The position numbers and the translations under genes were made by a program. This document shows positions 25,617-34,748 of a stretch of DNA of 64,000 nucleotides, piece by piece. The stretch lies in NCBI RefSeq assembly GCF_024259515.1, contig NZ_JANBWE010000001.1:1054001-1118000 (forward strand), written 5' to 3'. The stretch comes from Salirhabdus salicampi. GTDB taxonomy: Bacteria; Bacillota; Bacilli; Bacillales; Alkalibacillaceae. Under the pieces are notes generated by a model. The model was given only the letters and a program-made list of their open reading frames with translations. It ran no database searches and had not been told where the DNA came from. Position 1 is the first letter of the stretch, and each line of letters starts with the position of its first letter.

Positions 25617-26993
25617 ATGAGCAAAATCTTTAAAAAAACCTTTTGTCTTTCACTTGCTATTTTATTATTGTTAAGTGCACCAATTACCTATGCTTGTGAT
25701 GTCTCAGGAAAAGATGATATTGACAGCAACATGGATCTACCGAAACTTGTAGAAGGAGATGATTCTGACTTCGAAAGTGTTCCTTTAATTGAAGGAAGTA
25801 AAAATGTTTCAAAGCTTAAAGAAAGTGCTGATGTAGCCCTAAAAGAGATAGACAATGTACCAGTTACGGCAGCTGATGTATATGCACATAAAGGTTATGC
25901 CTATTTAGGAACCCATTATTTATGGTCAGATTCTAATGAAGGTGTACGAGTCTTTGACTTAAGTGACCCAGAAAATCCCGAAGAAATCTCTGTTTTTGCA
26001 AATGATATGCCTGGAACATGGACAGAAAAAGTTATCGTTAAAAGTGTAAATACACCTCATTTTAAAGGTGACTTAGCAGCCGTAAGTGTCCAGCGGTTTA
26101 ATAACGAGGCAGAGCGGGTAGGGACTATATTATACGATGTCACGGATCCACTAAATCCAGAAAAACTAGGATTCTGGGAATTACCATACGGTAAACGTGG
26201 AAACGGGACACATGAATTATATTTAACTACCCAAGGTAATCAAGTTCTTCTATTAACTGCAAATTCAGGGGCTTATAGAAGTACAGGAGGAGAAATACAC
26301 GACTTTGTCATTGTGGATGTAAGCGATCCAGCCAATCCAAAAGAGTTGTATCAGTTTAATCCAAGTGAAGCTGTGGATCATGAAAACTATAGATTTACAG
26401 ATGAACATGGTGTAGAAAGGTATGCCACTGCTCATAGTGTCATTGCTGATACAACAGGGAATTATGCATATGTATCTTTTTGGGATCTCGGAACAGTAAT
26501 ATTGGACATTAGTGATCCGGAGAATACTATTTACCTTGGAAGAACTAGTTATGAACCAAACGTACAAGGTGCTGCTCATTCATCTGCATTAGCCAAAGGA
26601 GGCACAATCCTAATAGAAACGAGGGAAGTTTTTAATCCTAATCGAGATGGGTATGAAGCTGGTTGGGGTTATACGAGAATTTATGATATTAAAGATAAAT
26701 CCAACCCTGTATTATTAAGTTCGTTTAGAACAAGCAACTCTATTACCCAAGGACATGGATTCCCGGGCTGGACTGTTCATGATCCTAAAGTAAGAGGAAA
26801 TACACTTTACCTTTCACATTATTTTGATGGAGTTCGTGTCGTTGACATTACTGACCCAGCCAACCCTAATGAGATTGGCTCATATGTTAGACACAATGCA
26901 AATGTATGGGGTGTATTTGTCGATAGAAACTATGTTTTAGTATCGGATTTATGGAATGGTCTCCAAGTTCTCCAAAATAATGCGAAAGACTAA
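25617..26993 (+). CDS. Secreted LVIVD-repeat protein (second)
   Basis: Exported protein of 458 residues. The signal peptide ends near YACDVSGKDD, where a Cys follows Ala, so a lipoprotein cannot be excluded. The mature part has repeats with VFDLSDPENPEEIS, DVTDPLNPEKLG, DVSDPANPKELY, DISDPENTIYLG, DIKDKSNPVLLS and DITDPANPNEIG, each after a YAYxG-type strand. This is the LVIVD propeller family of unknown role. ATG 25617 is six bases after AAGGAGGT; a TTG directly before it is less likely. It differs from the 485-1603 protein in having longer loops with His residues (HSVIADTTG, AHSSALAKGG). Confidence 0.8.
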   Translation: MSKIFKKTFCLSLAILLLLSAPITYACDVSGKDDIDSNMDLPKLVEGDDSDFESVPLIEGSKNVSKLKESADVALKEIDNVPVTAADVYAHKGYAYLGTHYLWSDSNEGVRVFDLSDPENPEEISVFANDMPGTWTEKVIVKSVNTPHFKGDLAAVSVQRFNNEAERVGTILYDVTDPLNPEKLGFWELPYGKRGNGTHELYLTTQGNQVLLLTANSGAYRSTGGEIHDFVIVDVSDPANPKELYQFNPSEAVDHENYRFTDEHGVERYATAHSVIADTTGNYAYVSFWDLGTVILDISDPENTIYLGRTSYEPNVQGAAHSSALAKGGTILIETREVFNPNRDGYEAGWGYTRIYDIKDKSNPVLLSSFRTSNSITQGHGFPGWTVHDPKVRGNTLYLSHYFDGVRVVDITDPANPNEIGSYVRHNANVWGVFVDRNYVLVSDLWNGLQVLQNNAKD

Positions 26994-27020
26994 AAATGAT
27001 TTAACTTTTCAAAAAGGTAA

Positions 27021-27050
27021 GGGGGCGTTCCATACGCCCCTTTATTTTTA
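27021..27050 (+). terminator. Rho-independent terminator
   Basis: Stem GGGGCGT/ACGCCCC with a 6-base loop and a T-rich tail, 25 bases after the LVIVD gene. Confidence 0.85.
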
Positions 27051-27233
27051 TTCTTTACGATACATCCTATCAACTACACATGAACAAAAATTAGGATAAC
27101 ATTCTGTGAGACTAGGAAACAAAGAAAAAGAAAGATCAGTATTCCTTCTTAATGAGAAAAATGCACTTATCCATATTAATGCCTAATTATTATACTTCAA
27201 TCCCCGAATCAATTATAATAATTGAATTAGGGG

Positions 27234-28499
27234 GTGTTTGTTATTCAACATGAGAATCGTAATAAAGTATTAAAAAACCCAACAGGAAAAGAACGATTAG
27301 GATTAGCCTTTTTACTCGGTATGCTTTGTATGTTAGGACCGTTTAATATAGATATGTACCTGCCGAGTTTTCCAGAAATTTCTCAAGATTTAAACGCTCA
27401 ACAGTCTCTTGTTCAATTGAGTTTAACTGCTTGTTTGTTCGGGTTGGCTGTAGGGCAACTTATTGTCGGGCCGATAAGTGATGCAAAGGGACGGAAAAAA
27501 CCGATATTACTATTTATTAGTTTATTTTCATTGGCTTCCATACTTTGTGCACTTGCCCCGAATATTACGACATTAATTATCGGAAGGTTTTTACAAGGTT
27601 TCACCGCATCAGCAGGGATTGTGTTATCACGGGCGGTCGTTCGTGATGTGTTCACAGGAAAAGAATTGACGAAGTTTTTTGCTTTATTAATGGTTATTAA
27701 TGCAACTGCACCGATGATAGCCCCAATTAGTGGAGGTGCGTTATTACTATTACCATTCGCATCATGGCATACGGTATTTGTCTTTTTAGGTATATTAGGT
27801 GTTGCTATCGTAATGATTGTTGCTTTTAAATTAAAAGAAACGTTACCAGAAGAAAATAGGCAGCCAAGCTCACTCGGAAATTCTCTTCATACGATGAGAA
27901 GCTTATTGAAAGATACTTCCTTCATCGGCTACGCAATGGTAGTCTGTTTCATTCAAGGTGGAAGCTTTGCCTATGTGGCAGGTACACCATTTGTATATCA
28001 GGATATTTATCAAGTCTCACCACAAGTGTTTAGTATTTTATTTGGGATTAATGGCATAGCCATAATATCAGGAAGTTTTTTAGTCGGGCGTTTAAGTGAT
28101 ATCTTCGAAGAAAGAAGCTTACTACGTACAGGTGTCTTAATTTCAGTAAGTGCGAATGCAGTTTTACTGTCAATGGCAATTATCAAAGGACCGCTATTTA
28201 TGATTGTGATACCGATTTTTATCCATATGTTAACAATTGGTATTATTTTAACGAGTACGTTTACACTAGCAATGAAACATCAAAGCCATCGTGCAGGAAG
28301 TGCTAGTGCTTTATTAGGTATGTTCCCTTTAGTAATGGGAGCAATCGTAGCTCCAATTGTTGGAATTGATGAAACAACTGCTATTCCGATGGCTACTATT
28401 TTATTTAGTTGTTCATTTATAGGCTCCATCGCTTTCTTTACATTAACGAGAAATGAGAAGAGACATACAAAAGAACTTGAAGCAGTTCCCGGGAGTTAA
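27234..28499 (+). CDS. Bcr/CflA-type multidrug efflux MFS transporter
   Basis: Drug:proton antiporter of the DHA1 group, 421 residues with 12 predicted membrane segments. The first segment carries the Bcr signature GPFNIDMYLPSFPEI. The loop after segment 2 has GPISDAKGRKKP, and segment 5 has the antiporter motif C region APMIAPISGGALL. The start is uncertain. GTG 27234 lies inside the GGGGGTG ribosome-like run, and no other ATG, GTG or TTG precedes the first membrane segment; an ATT at 27243 would be at normal spacing. No regulator is adjacent. Confidence 0.88.
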   Translation: MFVIQHENRNKVLKNPTGKERLGLAFLLGMLCMLGPFNIDMYLPSFPEISQDLNAQQSLVQLSLTACLFGLAVGQLIVGPISDAKGRKKPILLFISLFSLASILCALAPNITTLIIGRFLQGFTASAGIVLSRAVVRDVFTGKELTKFFALLMVINATAPMIAPISGGALLLLPFASWHTVFVFLGILGVAIVMIVAFKLKETLPEENRQPSSLGNSLHTMRSLLKDTSFIGYAMVVCFIQGGSFAYVAGTPFVYQDIYQVSPQVFSILFGINGIAIISGSFLVGRLSDIFEERSLLRTGVLISVSANAVLLSMAIIKGPLFMIVIPIFIHMLTIGIILTSTFTLAMKHQSHRAGSASALLGMFPLVMGAIVAPIVGIDETTAIPMATILFSCSFIGSIAFFTLTRNEKRHTKELEAVPGS

Positions 28500-28635
28500 G
28501 AGAATCATTCCTTATGGCACACAATATGATTAGAATGAAGACTATGAATATATCAATAAAAGTGCGCTCAATATGACGGTAAGTAAAAGTAGACAAGGGG
28601 AGGATAGGTACCCCTGTATGATTAGAAATATAACA

Positions 28636-28674
28636 ATGGAAAGGACCAGCTCACTACAGTTGGTCCTTTTCCAT
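28636..28674. terminator. Bidirectional terminator in the gap before the Rieske gene
   Basis: Stem ATGGAAAGGACCA/TGGTCCTTTTCCAT with a 12-base loop. It serves the MFS gene on the plus strand and may also stop minus-strand transcription from the Rieske operon. The remaining gap 28500-28955 has no credible gene; a 70-codon frame there spans this hairpin and is rejected. Confidence 0.75.
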
Positions 28675-28955
28675 AATATAAAACTTAATAAAAGGTTTCT
28701 ATTCGTTAAAGGGCAAAGCACATATATGTTAAAACATTATTACATCGTGAGATATACGAAGGAAGATATCAAGTTGGACTGTTGATTGAACAACATAATG
28801 GAATCCTGTTTTATTTAATTACATACTCATTAAATCAACCACTGAAGGAATTATGTGGTTGACTAATGATTTTTCGAAAGCAGCAATTCAACTTATAGGT
28901 CCAGGTCAATGCCTGCGACTAGTCTGGTGGTTTTATCGTTTCACCTTCTATTCCT

Positions 28956-29315
28956 TTATTTATATACAATTACGTCTTCATTTTCTACTCGTACTTTAAA
29001 GCTGGCCAGACGCTTATTAGGGTTGGCTAGCATTCTACCTTCGTCTTTTATATCAAATTCTCTTCCATGCCATGGACAACGAATAATTTCACCTTTTCGG
29101 CAGTAATGGTAGTCCCCTGGTGTACTATCTTCAGTTGTCGCTCCACATATCATGCCCTTATCAAGTGGAGCCCCTTGGTGGGTACATTGGTTAAGAAAAG
29201 CATAGAATTCACCATCTAAAGTTCGGCAAATTAAGACATCCTGTTTTCCAAAATGAGCCGCTTTCATTTCACCAGGCTCCAATTCTGTTGTTTTACATAC
29301 AACTTGTTCTTTCAT
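28956..29315 (-). CDS. Rieske [2Fe-2S] ferredoxin
   Basis: Small soluble electron carrier, 119 residues. It has the two Rieske cluster motifs: CTHQGAP (Cys, His) and CPWHGREFD (Cys, His), separated by about 30 residues, with the early LICRTLDGEFYAFLNQ strands typical of the fold. No oxygenase alpha subunit or reductase is beside it. It is the second gene of a two-gene operon with the amidohydrolase, two bases after that gene's stop. AAAGGAG ribosome site. Its partner enzyme must be elsewhere or is unusual. Confidence 0.9.
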   Translation of the reverse strand: MKEQVVCKTTELEPGEMKAAHFGKQDVLICRTLDGEFYAFLNQCTHQGAPLDKGMICGATTEDSTPGDYHYCRKGEIIRCPWHGREFDIKDEGRMLANPNKRLASFKVRVENEDVIVYK

Positions 29316-29317
29316 CT

Positions 29318-30388
29318 TTAAAACTCCTTTGAATTAGGTAGTTTTGGATAAAATGATTTTGCATTCTCTGCGAAAATTTTCTTTTTCAGCTCTAAATCCA
29401 AATTCGGTAATGCACGAGTTGGTGAATCATAGTCCCAATGTGGGTAATCAGTAGAGAAGCATAGAATTTCATCGGTTCCCATTTGTTCAATAAGAGACAT
29501 GAACTCTTGTTTTGTTAGTTCCTCTGCTGGTTGCGTTGTCACTCGAATTTGTTCTTTAAAAATATCACTGGGCTTTCGCTTCAACCAAGGAACTTCATGG
29601 CGCAAATCTCGGTATTGCTGGTCCATTTTCCACATAATATGAGGAACCCAAGTAAATCCACCTTCAATCATCATTAATCCGAGATTCGGAAATTTATCAA
29701 ATACACCATTAAAAATCATATTTGTAACTTGTTTCATATGAGCAGTAGAAATTAAGGTGTGCCACTCAATAAAATACCTTGGCCATTTTCCGTAATAAAC
29801 AGGTGGTTCATTATGGTGCATACCAATCATTAAATTATGTTTTTCTGCAGCTTCAAAAATAGGGTGATAAAATGGATCGCCCCACATGATGTCATCAATA
29901 GGCAGTAAAACCTGGACCATCTTTGGATGGGATCCAACTCTATTAATCTCTTTGACTGCAGCGTCACGATCCTGTGCTGCGATATGCACAGATCCATATA
30001 AACGTTCATCTCTTTCTAACCACTCTTCAATTTGCCAATTATTGTAGGCAGATGCTAATGCTGTTGCCATTTCATACCAACCGTGCATAGATGATGGTGA
30101 AGGGTCTAGAGCACTCGTTAATATGCCAAACTCATGACCGATATCATCTAACAATTGTTTTTGCATAAATGCTAAGTCTGTTCCAGCAGGTTTGCCATCC
30201 GGTATTTTCGCATCTGCTCGATCTACACCAGCGACAGTGGGCTGGGTATATGGCATATGTTTTTCTTGTACCCAATGACAATTTTGAATGTAATGTTTAA
30301 AAGGTTCATCTAAGTACTTCAGTATATCCTTATATTGGACGCGTTCGTGTATATCTGTATCTACGATTCGAATGTGTTCTTTACCCAT
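29318..30388 (-). CDS. Amidohydrolase-family (Amidohydro_2) metal-dependent hydrolase or decarboxylase
   Basis: TIM-barrel metalloenzyme of 356 residues. The N-terminal metal site is VDTDIHER, where DxH replaces the usual HxH; this is seen in ACMSD-like and related decarboxylases. Later residues are GMHHNEPP (His), MIEGGFTWVPHIMWK and the C-terminal metal or catalytic Asp in FSTDYPHWD. Related proteins act on aromatic or unsaturated carboxylates. Close coupling to a Rieske ferredoxin gene suggests a role next to an aromatic-ring oxygenase pathway. ATG start with GGAGGTATG upstream. Confidence 0.82.
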   Translation of the reverse strand: MGKEHIRIVDTDIHERVQYKDILKYLDEPFKHYIQNCHWVQEKHMPYTQPTVAGVDRADAKIPDGKPAGTDLAFMQKQLLDDIGHEFGILTSALDPSPSSMHGWYEMATALASAYNNWQIEEWLERDERLYGSVHIAAQDRDAAVKEINRVGSHPKMVQVLLPIDDIMWGDPFYHPIFEAAEKHNLMIGMHHNEPPVYYGKWPRYFIEWHTLISTAHMKQVTNMIFNGVFDKFPNLGLMMIEGGFTWVPHIMWKMDQQYRDLRHEVPWLKRKPSDIFKEQIRVTTQPAEELTKQEFMSLIEQMGTDEILCFSTDYPHWDYDSPTRALPNLDLELKKKIFAENAKSFYPKLPNSKEF

Positions 30389-30489
30389 CGCACATACCTC
30401 CGTTCATTTAAAATTTATAATATTGTAAATTTTATCAACACATCAATTAAAATCCAAACCCACTGAGATGCGTTGAGTACCATTTAGCT

Positions 30490-30529
30490 AGCTCAGTGAA
30501 CGTCAGTGAAGCTCAGGGAACGCCAGTGA
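30490..30529. repeat. Tandem pair of 20-bp repeats upstream of the amidohydrolase gene
   Basis: AGCTCAGTGAACGTCAGTGA is followed immediately by AGCTCAGGGAACGCCAGTGA: two copies of a 20-base unit with two differences. Position about 100 bases upstream of the amidohydrolase start, in the 440-base divergent gap to the gene at 30830. It may be a direct-repeat operator. The rest of the gap has no gene. Confidence 0.7.
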
Positions 30530-30829
30530 CACTTTCTTAACTTTTATAAATCTATCGATTGTAAAGAAATAGGGAAATAGCGAAAATGCGAAAAAGGAAG
30601 AAGTTAGCTAAAGGATGGATTTTGGAATCTAAAAAGACATTTGGGATTTTATGTTAAAATAAATTTTGAAGGAGAATTACAATTTTTAAGTTATATAAAG
30701 TTTTTATAGAAGGTTGAAAACTGGTACGATTTTCATCTTCTTTTTAGGAAACGCACGAAAGAAGATAAATGCTTTTTGTTAAAACAATTGTTCTATCGGG
30801 CAGGTTAACGAATTTTCAGGAGGGAAAAT

Positions 30830-31153
30830 ATGTTGCAATTATGGGTCAATGAAGGTGAATTACGAAAAATGATAGTAGGTTTATGTATTGTAACTTTCAT
30901 AGCAACTGTTGCTATAATTCTTATTGCTAAAGAAAAACATAATAAAACGCCATATATGTGGTTGATTGCACACTTCATTATCGGAGCTTTATCATTGGGT
31001 TGGGGATTGAATTCCCTTAACCCAGAACTCTATACTTCATGGCAACAGTCGATAGCACTACAAACTTTTACAGTTCAAATGTATTTTGTGGCTTTTGGTT
31101 GGATTATAAGTGTTGTTTGCTTAGTAGTGGGCGTAAGCCTTTTCCAAAAATAA
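30830..31153 (+). CDS. Small integral membrane protein, 107 aa
   Basis: Three hydrophobic segments (residues about 15-35, 43-60, 80-103) separated by short loops, including the polar KEKHNKTPY. No enzyme motifs. Start at ATG with AGGAGGG nine bases upstream. First of three small membrane or membrane-anchored genes here. It is not recognised; the size and topology resemble many Bacillus hypothetical membrane proteins. Confidence 0.6.
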   Translation: MLQLWVNEGELRKMIVGLCIVTFIATVAIILIAKEKHNKTPYMWLIAHFIIGALSLGWGLNSLNPELYTSWQQSIALQTFTVQMYFVAFGWIISVVCLVVGVSLFQK

Positions 31154-31319
31154 GCTGGTTTATTAACGGGGGCGATTGCATGGATGAAGCAACCATTATG
31201 ACGACCACGTTATTTACAGACTTCTATCTGAAGGATTTCGGCGTTATAGTCATTAGAAACTTTTCATCTATTTAATTGAAACGAATTGTCTCCTAAAACC
31301 TATCCATGGGAGGGATATA

Positions 31320-31841
31320 ATGAAAAAAGGAATTATTGGTGTTTTATTGTTTGTAATTATGGCGGTTTCATCTTTTGTTTATTTAGAGAATAATAAAAAG
31401 ACTAATTCATATTCAACACCAGAACAAGCCCTCAGTAATGTTAAAAATCCTAAATTTGATGTTTTGGAAATCATTGACACAAAATTTTACGATAATGTTG
31501 CTTATGTTTTCTTCTATTCAGAAGTAGATATACCTAAAAACTATTTAGCCACTGGAAAGATAAAAAAGAATAAATATGGTTGGCAGTTTGACGAAATAAT
31601 TGGTGTCGGAAATATTGATAATGATAATACTGGACTGCTTTCAGGTAAGGGTGAATACATTATTGGATTGGCCTCAAAAGAAGTAGATAAAGTGATGTTT
31701 GGAACTCATGAGGTTGACATTATACCTCTGGATAATCAAGGTATAAAAGCATGGTTATTTCACGGTTTAGAATCTAACAACTTGAATCAAGCCGATTTCG
31801 ATATAAAGTATCTTGATAAAGAAGGTAATGAATTACCTTAG
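31320..31841 (+). CDS. Membrane-anchored hypothetical protein, 173 aa
   Basis: N-terminal single hydrophobic segment (MKKGIIGVLLFVIMAVSSF) then a 150-residue outer domain with alternating strands (DVLEIIDTKFYDNVAYVFFY, IKKNKYGWQFDEIIGVG). Next to it is a gene for a protein with the same plan (residue pattern ending in strands, Trp-centred GQWN/GWQF motifs), so the two look like paralogues. Function unknown. ATG after GGGAGGG. Confidence 0.6.
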   Translation: MKKGIIGVLLFVIMAVSSFVYLENNKKTNSYSTPEQALSNVKNPKFDVLEIIDTKFYDNVAYVFFYSEVDIPKNYLATGKIKKNKYGWQFDEIIGVGNIDNDNTGLLSGKGEYIIGLASKEVDKVMFGTHEVDIIPLDNQGIKAWLFHGLESNNLNQADFDIKYLDKEGNELP

Positions 31842-32002
31842 CAAACAGCAAGTATGAGGCAAATTCTGAAATAAAAATAAGCAATATTTAGTGGAAATGA
31901 AATTGGGGATATATTTCTTAAATCCTTATAGATAAACGAAAAGGTATTCAATAACTAATTTAAAGCATGAAACTACAACTTTGTACGGGTGTGGAGGGAG
32001 TT

Positions 32003-32566
32003 ATGAGCAAGAGAACTGTAATTGGAACTTTGGTTATAATGGCATTCATAGGTTTGTATCTTGTATATCAAAATCACCAGCAGCTACCGACAGAAAACGA
32101 TGTATTAAAACAGTTAGGTAATTGGTCTAAACCTGTTAATATTTTGACAATTGAGAAGATTGATGGGGAATGGATCACTTTTTTTAGAGATAGTGAACAA
32201 TTGTACGTTGGATTCTTAAAGCAAAACTGGCTAGGTCAATGGAATCTTAATGAAAGTCTTGATAAAGGAGGGGTAATTGGAGAAACCCCAATTCAACCTA
32301 TTCCTGAAGAAAGAGCCGGCATAATATGGGGAGTTTCCGGTTTATCAAAAGGAGATGACCAACTTTTTCGTTTATATTATGGAATGATTTTAAATTCGGA
32401 AATAGACAAGATTACTTTATCAGTTGGCAATGAAATACCAAAAAATGTCCCTATGTTCAAATCTGAAGGAAAACGTTTTTTCCTTATAAAAAAAGAGAAA
32501 AAAGATACAGTTCCATATAAGTTGCGAGCATATTCAAAAGGAGAGGTTATTGCACATGAAAGTTAA
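32003..32566 (+). CDS. Membrane-anchored hypothetical protein, 187 aa
   Basis: N-terminal hydrophobic anchor (TVIGTLVIMAFIGLYLV), then an outer domain with VNILTIEKIDGEWITFF, YVGFLKQNWLGQWNLNE and AGIIWGVSGLSKGD. The layout matches the protein encoded at 31320 (anchor, VLxIxK/D, then a KQNW/KNKYGW strand), which suggests an old duplication. ATG 32003 follows GGAGGGAG; an upstream ATG at 31967 in the same frame has no ribosome site. Function unknown. Confidence 0.6.
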   Translation: MSKRTVIGTLVIMAFIGLYLVYQNHQQLPTENDVLKQLGNWSKPVNILTIEKIDGEWITFFRDSEQLYVGFLKQNWLGQWNLNESLDKGGVIGETPIQPIPEERAGIIWGVSGLSKGDDQLFRLYYGMILNSEIDKITLSVGNEIPKNVPMFKSEGKRFFLIKKEKKDTVPYKLRAYSKGEVIAHES

Positions 32567-32751
32567 ATCCTAATATCATTTGGTTTTTTCATTTATTGCA
32601 TCGTGGTTAAAGAAAGATAAAGCATATCGAGATGTGTTACTTACTATTGCCGTGGTTCACTCCTTTTTATCTCAAAGCTGATATTGATATACAAGAAAGG
32701 AGAAGTACAAAAAGAATAGCTTATTGAACATGGGAAGCTTTAATCATTTCC

Positions 32752-32820
32752 CAGGCAAGCGCAGTTTTTGACAAAAAGATACACACATTCTATTAAATAA
32801 GTAGAGGATGCGCTTGCCTG
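32752..32820. repeat. 12-bp inverted repeat around a 45-bp AT-rich core
   Basis: CAGGCAAGCGCA at 32752-32763 and its exact complement TGCGCTTGCCTG at 32809-32820 enclose an AT-rich core. Twelve perfect base pairs are unlikely by chance. A single arm-like copy (CAGGTAAGCGCAG) occurs at 48971. It may be a small MITE-like element or a structured RNA. It lies in the 508-base gap 32567-33074, which has no other feature except the terminator at 32966. Confidence 0.55.
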
Positions 32821-32965
32821 AAACATCACGGAACCAAAATCCCTATCGTGCTTTTTAAGGCTTTAAAAAGATACGACGATAATGCGTAACCAGTCATAAA
32901 CAATAAAAGATCCCGTAAAGCTAATGACGATTATTGATTAGTCCACATGTAGCGGATAAAAATAG

Positions 32966-33000
32966 GACTGCCCATCCAACTATAAAGGTGGCAGTCTTTT
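32966..33000 (+). terminator. Hairpin upstream of the RNA methyltransferase gene
   Basis: Stem GACTGCC/GGCAGTC and a T run, located 75 bases before the methyltransferase start. It ends the upstream transcription unit or acts as an attenuator in the leader. Confidence 0.65.
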
Positions 33001-33074
33001 TACATGGTACGTTTTACTGGCGTCTATGGGTAGTATATAATAGGGTGTCAAAGAAGGAAAGATGGGAAGTGCCT

Positions 33075-34553
33075 ATGAGTAAACGAAAGAATAATGGATA
33101 TAAAAAATCGGAAAAAAAACGCAAGCAATCGAATAAACCATTCGGGAAAAAGAACTCACCATCAGCTGCTCGAAAGGGTGACAAAAGTAAGCATCCAACA
33201 ACTAATAAGCGTCATCCTGATAAAACCGTAACCGCAGAGGTCACCTGCACAGGCCTTTCTAATACGGGGAAAGGCATTATCCAGTGGGAAGGAAAACAAT
33301 TAGAGGTAGAGCATCTATTGCCAGGTGAAACGGCTGAGATAACTGTGTCGACGAAAGGGCGTTATGTTAACGCGGAACTAAAACGAGTATTAACCCCTTC
33401 TAAAGAGCGAATTAAACCAATGTGCTCGTATTATTATGACTGTGGAGGGTGTCAACTGCTCCATATGAACGAGCAGGCGCAAACGCGTTTCAAGCAAGAA
33501 ACAGTGGACAAATTGATGAAACCGTTCGGGAAACCAGAACCCATTTTAACTATGGACCATCCGTATGATTACCGGAACAAGAGCCACACGACATTTGGAC
33601 TAAACAAGGAACGACAAATTATTGGTGGGCTTTACGCTCAGAATAGTCATAAGCTTATTTCAATGGATGGGTGTCTTATCCATGATCCGAAAGCGGACGA
33701 GATCTGGCAAACCATTAGAGACATGATGAAGTCCTTTAAAATGCAGCCTTATAATGAAGATACTGGACAAGGCTTCCTCCGTCACGTGCTGGTAAAGGTT
33801 GGCAAGGTCAGTGGTGAGATTATGGTTGTGCTTGTTGTAGCTTCACCTATATTTAAGGGGAAAAACAATTTTATCAAAGCTCTCAGGAAGGCTCACCCAG
33901 AGATTACGACTATCCTTATGAACGTCAATAACCGGAACACGAGTATGGTTTTAGGAGATCAGGAAAAGGTACTGTTCGGTAAAGGAACCATAACAGACAT
34001 CCTTTGTGGAATGAAGTTTGAAATATCCGCTAAATCCTTTTATCAAATCAACCCGGTCCAGACGGAGAAATTATATGGAAAAGCAATTGAAATGGCCCAG
34101 TTGACTGGAAAGGAAACTGTAATTGATGCGTACTGTGGTATCGGAACCATCGGTCTGATAGCAAGCCGGAAAGCTGGCAAGGTCATTGGTATAGAGCTGA
34201 ATAAGGATGCTGTTCGAGACGCTATTCGCAATTCAAAACGCAACGACGTAAAAAATGCCCGTTTCTTTCAAGGTGATGCCGGGGAATTCATGGTCAAAAT
34301 GGCAGCACGCGGTGAGAAAGCAGACGTAGTCATTATGGATCCACCACGAAGCGGGAGTGATGAAGCGTTCTTGTCTAGTGTAGTGAAACTTAAGCCTAAG
34401 CGTGTAATTTATGTGTCCTGTAATCCTGAGACGCAGGTGCGGGATATGAAATATTTAGCTCAAAACGGCTATGAGGTTAAACGAATTCAGCCAGTGGATA
34501 TGTTTCCACAGACGGTGCATGTAGAAACGGTCGCCGAGATAGTGTTGAAGTAA
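33075..34553 (+). CDS. 23S rRNA (uracil-C5)-methyltransferase RlmD-type, second copy
   Basis: SAM-dependent RNA m5U methyltransferase of 492 residues. It has a lysine/arginine-rich N-terminal extension (about residues 1-55, with SKRKNNGYKKSEKKRKQ), then a TRAM-like domain (VTCTGLSNTGKGIIQWEG), cluster cysteines CSYYYDCGGC and DGCLIH, SAM motif DAYCGIGTIGL, MDPPRSGSDE and the catalytic YVSCNPETQ. The start is ATG 33075 after a GGGAAG site; an in-frame upstream extension covers the leader hairpin. The basic tail is not seen in the copy at 3377 and may help bind RNA. Confidence 0.9.
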   Translation: MSKRKNNGYKKSEKKRKQSNKPFGKKNSPSAARKGDKSKHPTTNKRHPDKTVTAEVTCTGLSNTGKGIIQWEGKQLEVEHLLPGETAEITVSTKGRYVNAELKRVLTPSKERIKPMCSYYYDCGGCQLLHMNEQAQTRFKQETVDKLMKPFGKPEPILTMDHPYDYRNKSHTTFGLNKERQIIGGLYAQNSHKLISMDGCLIHDPKADEIWQTIRDMMKSFKMQPYNEDTGQGFLRHVLVKVGKVSGEIMVVLVVASPIFKGKNNFIKALRKAHPEITTILMNVNNRNTSMVLGDQEKVLFGKGTITDILCGMKFEISAKSFYQINPVQTEKLYGKAIEMAQLTGKETVIDAYCGIGTIGLIASRKAGKVIGIELNKDAVRDAIRNSKRNDVKNARFFQGDAGEFMVKMAARGEKADVVIMDPPRSGSDEAFLSSVVKLKPKRVIYVSCNPETQVRDMKYLAQNGYEVKRIQPVDMFPQTVHVETVAEIVLK

Positions 34554-34712
34554 GAAGCAGGAGCTTGACAGACCCTTCTTTTTAAGTCTATCAATGTTAA
34601 TTATTCAGTATAAGGTCTGATTATGGACGTAACTCTTATATATTGTATAAATAAAGGATACTGAGCAATCAAACAACAGCTAATTGGATTACCTTTGTGA
34701 AACATAAGTAAC

Positions 34713-34748
34713 GGAGCTTTTCTCTTAGAAGGATAAGCTCCTTTTTTT
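34713..34748 (+). terminator. Rho-independent terminator
   Basis: Stem GGAGCTT/AAGCTCC with a 15-base loop and a run of seven T. The rest of the gap 34554-35254 (about 700 bases) holds no gene I can support and no T-box motif before ilvD. Confidence 0.8.

Noticed and set aside
28573-28785. 70-codon open frame on the plus strand
   Set aside because: It spans a terminator hairpin, lacks a ribosome site and has no family resemblance.
30478-30500. A TAGCTCAG sequence resembling the D-arm of a tRNA
   Set aside because: There is no T-arm (GGTTCRA) or acceptor stem at the right distance; the sequence belongs to the 20-bp tandem repeat.
31181-31275. 31-codon frame after GGGGG between two membrane-protein genes
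   Set aside because: Possible but unsupported: low complexity start, no recognised family, and overlaps the region before the next ribosome site.
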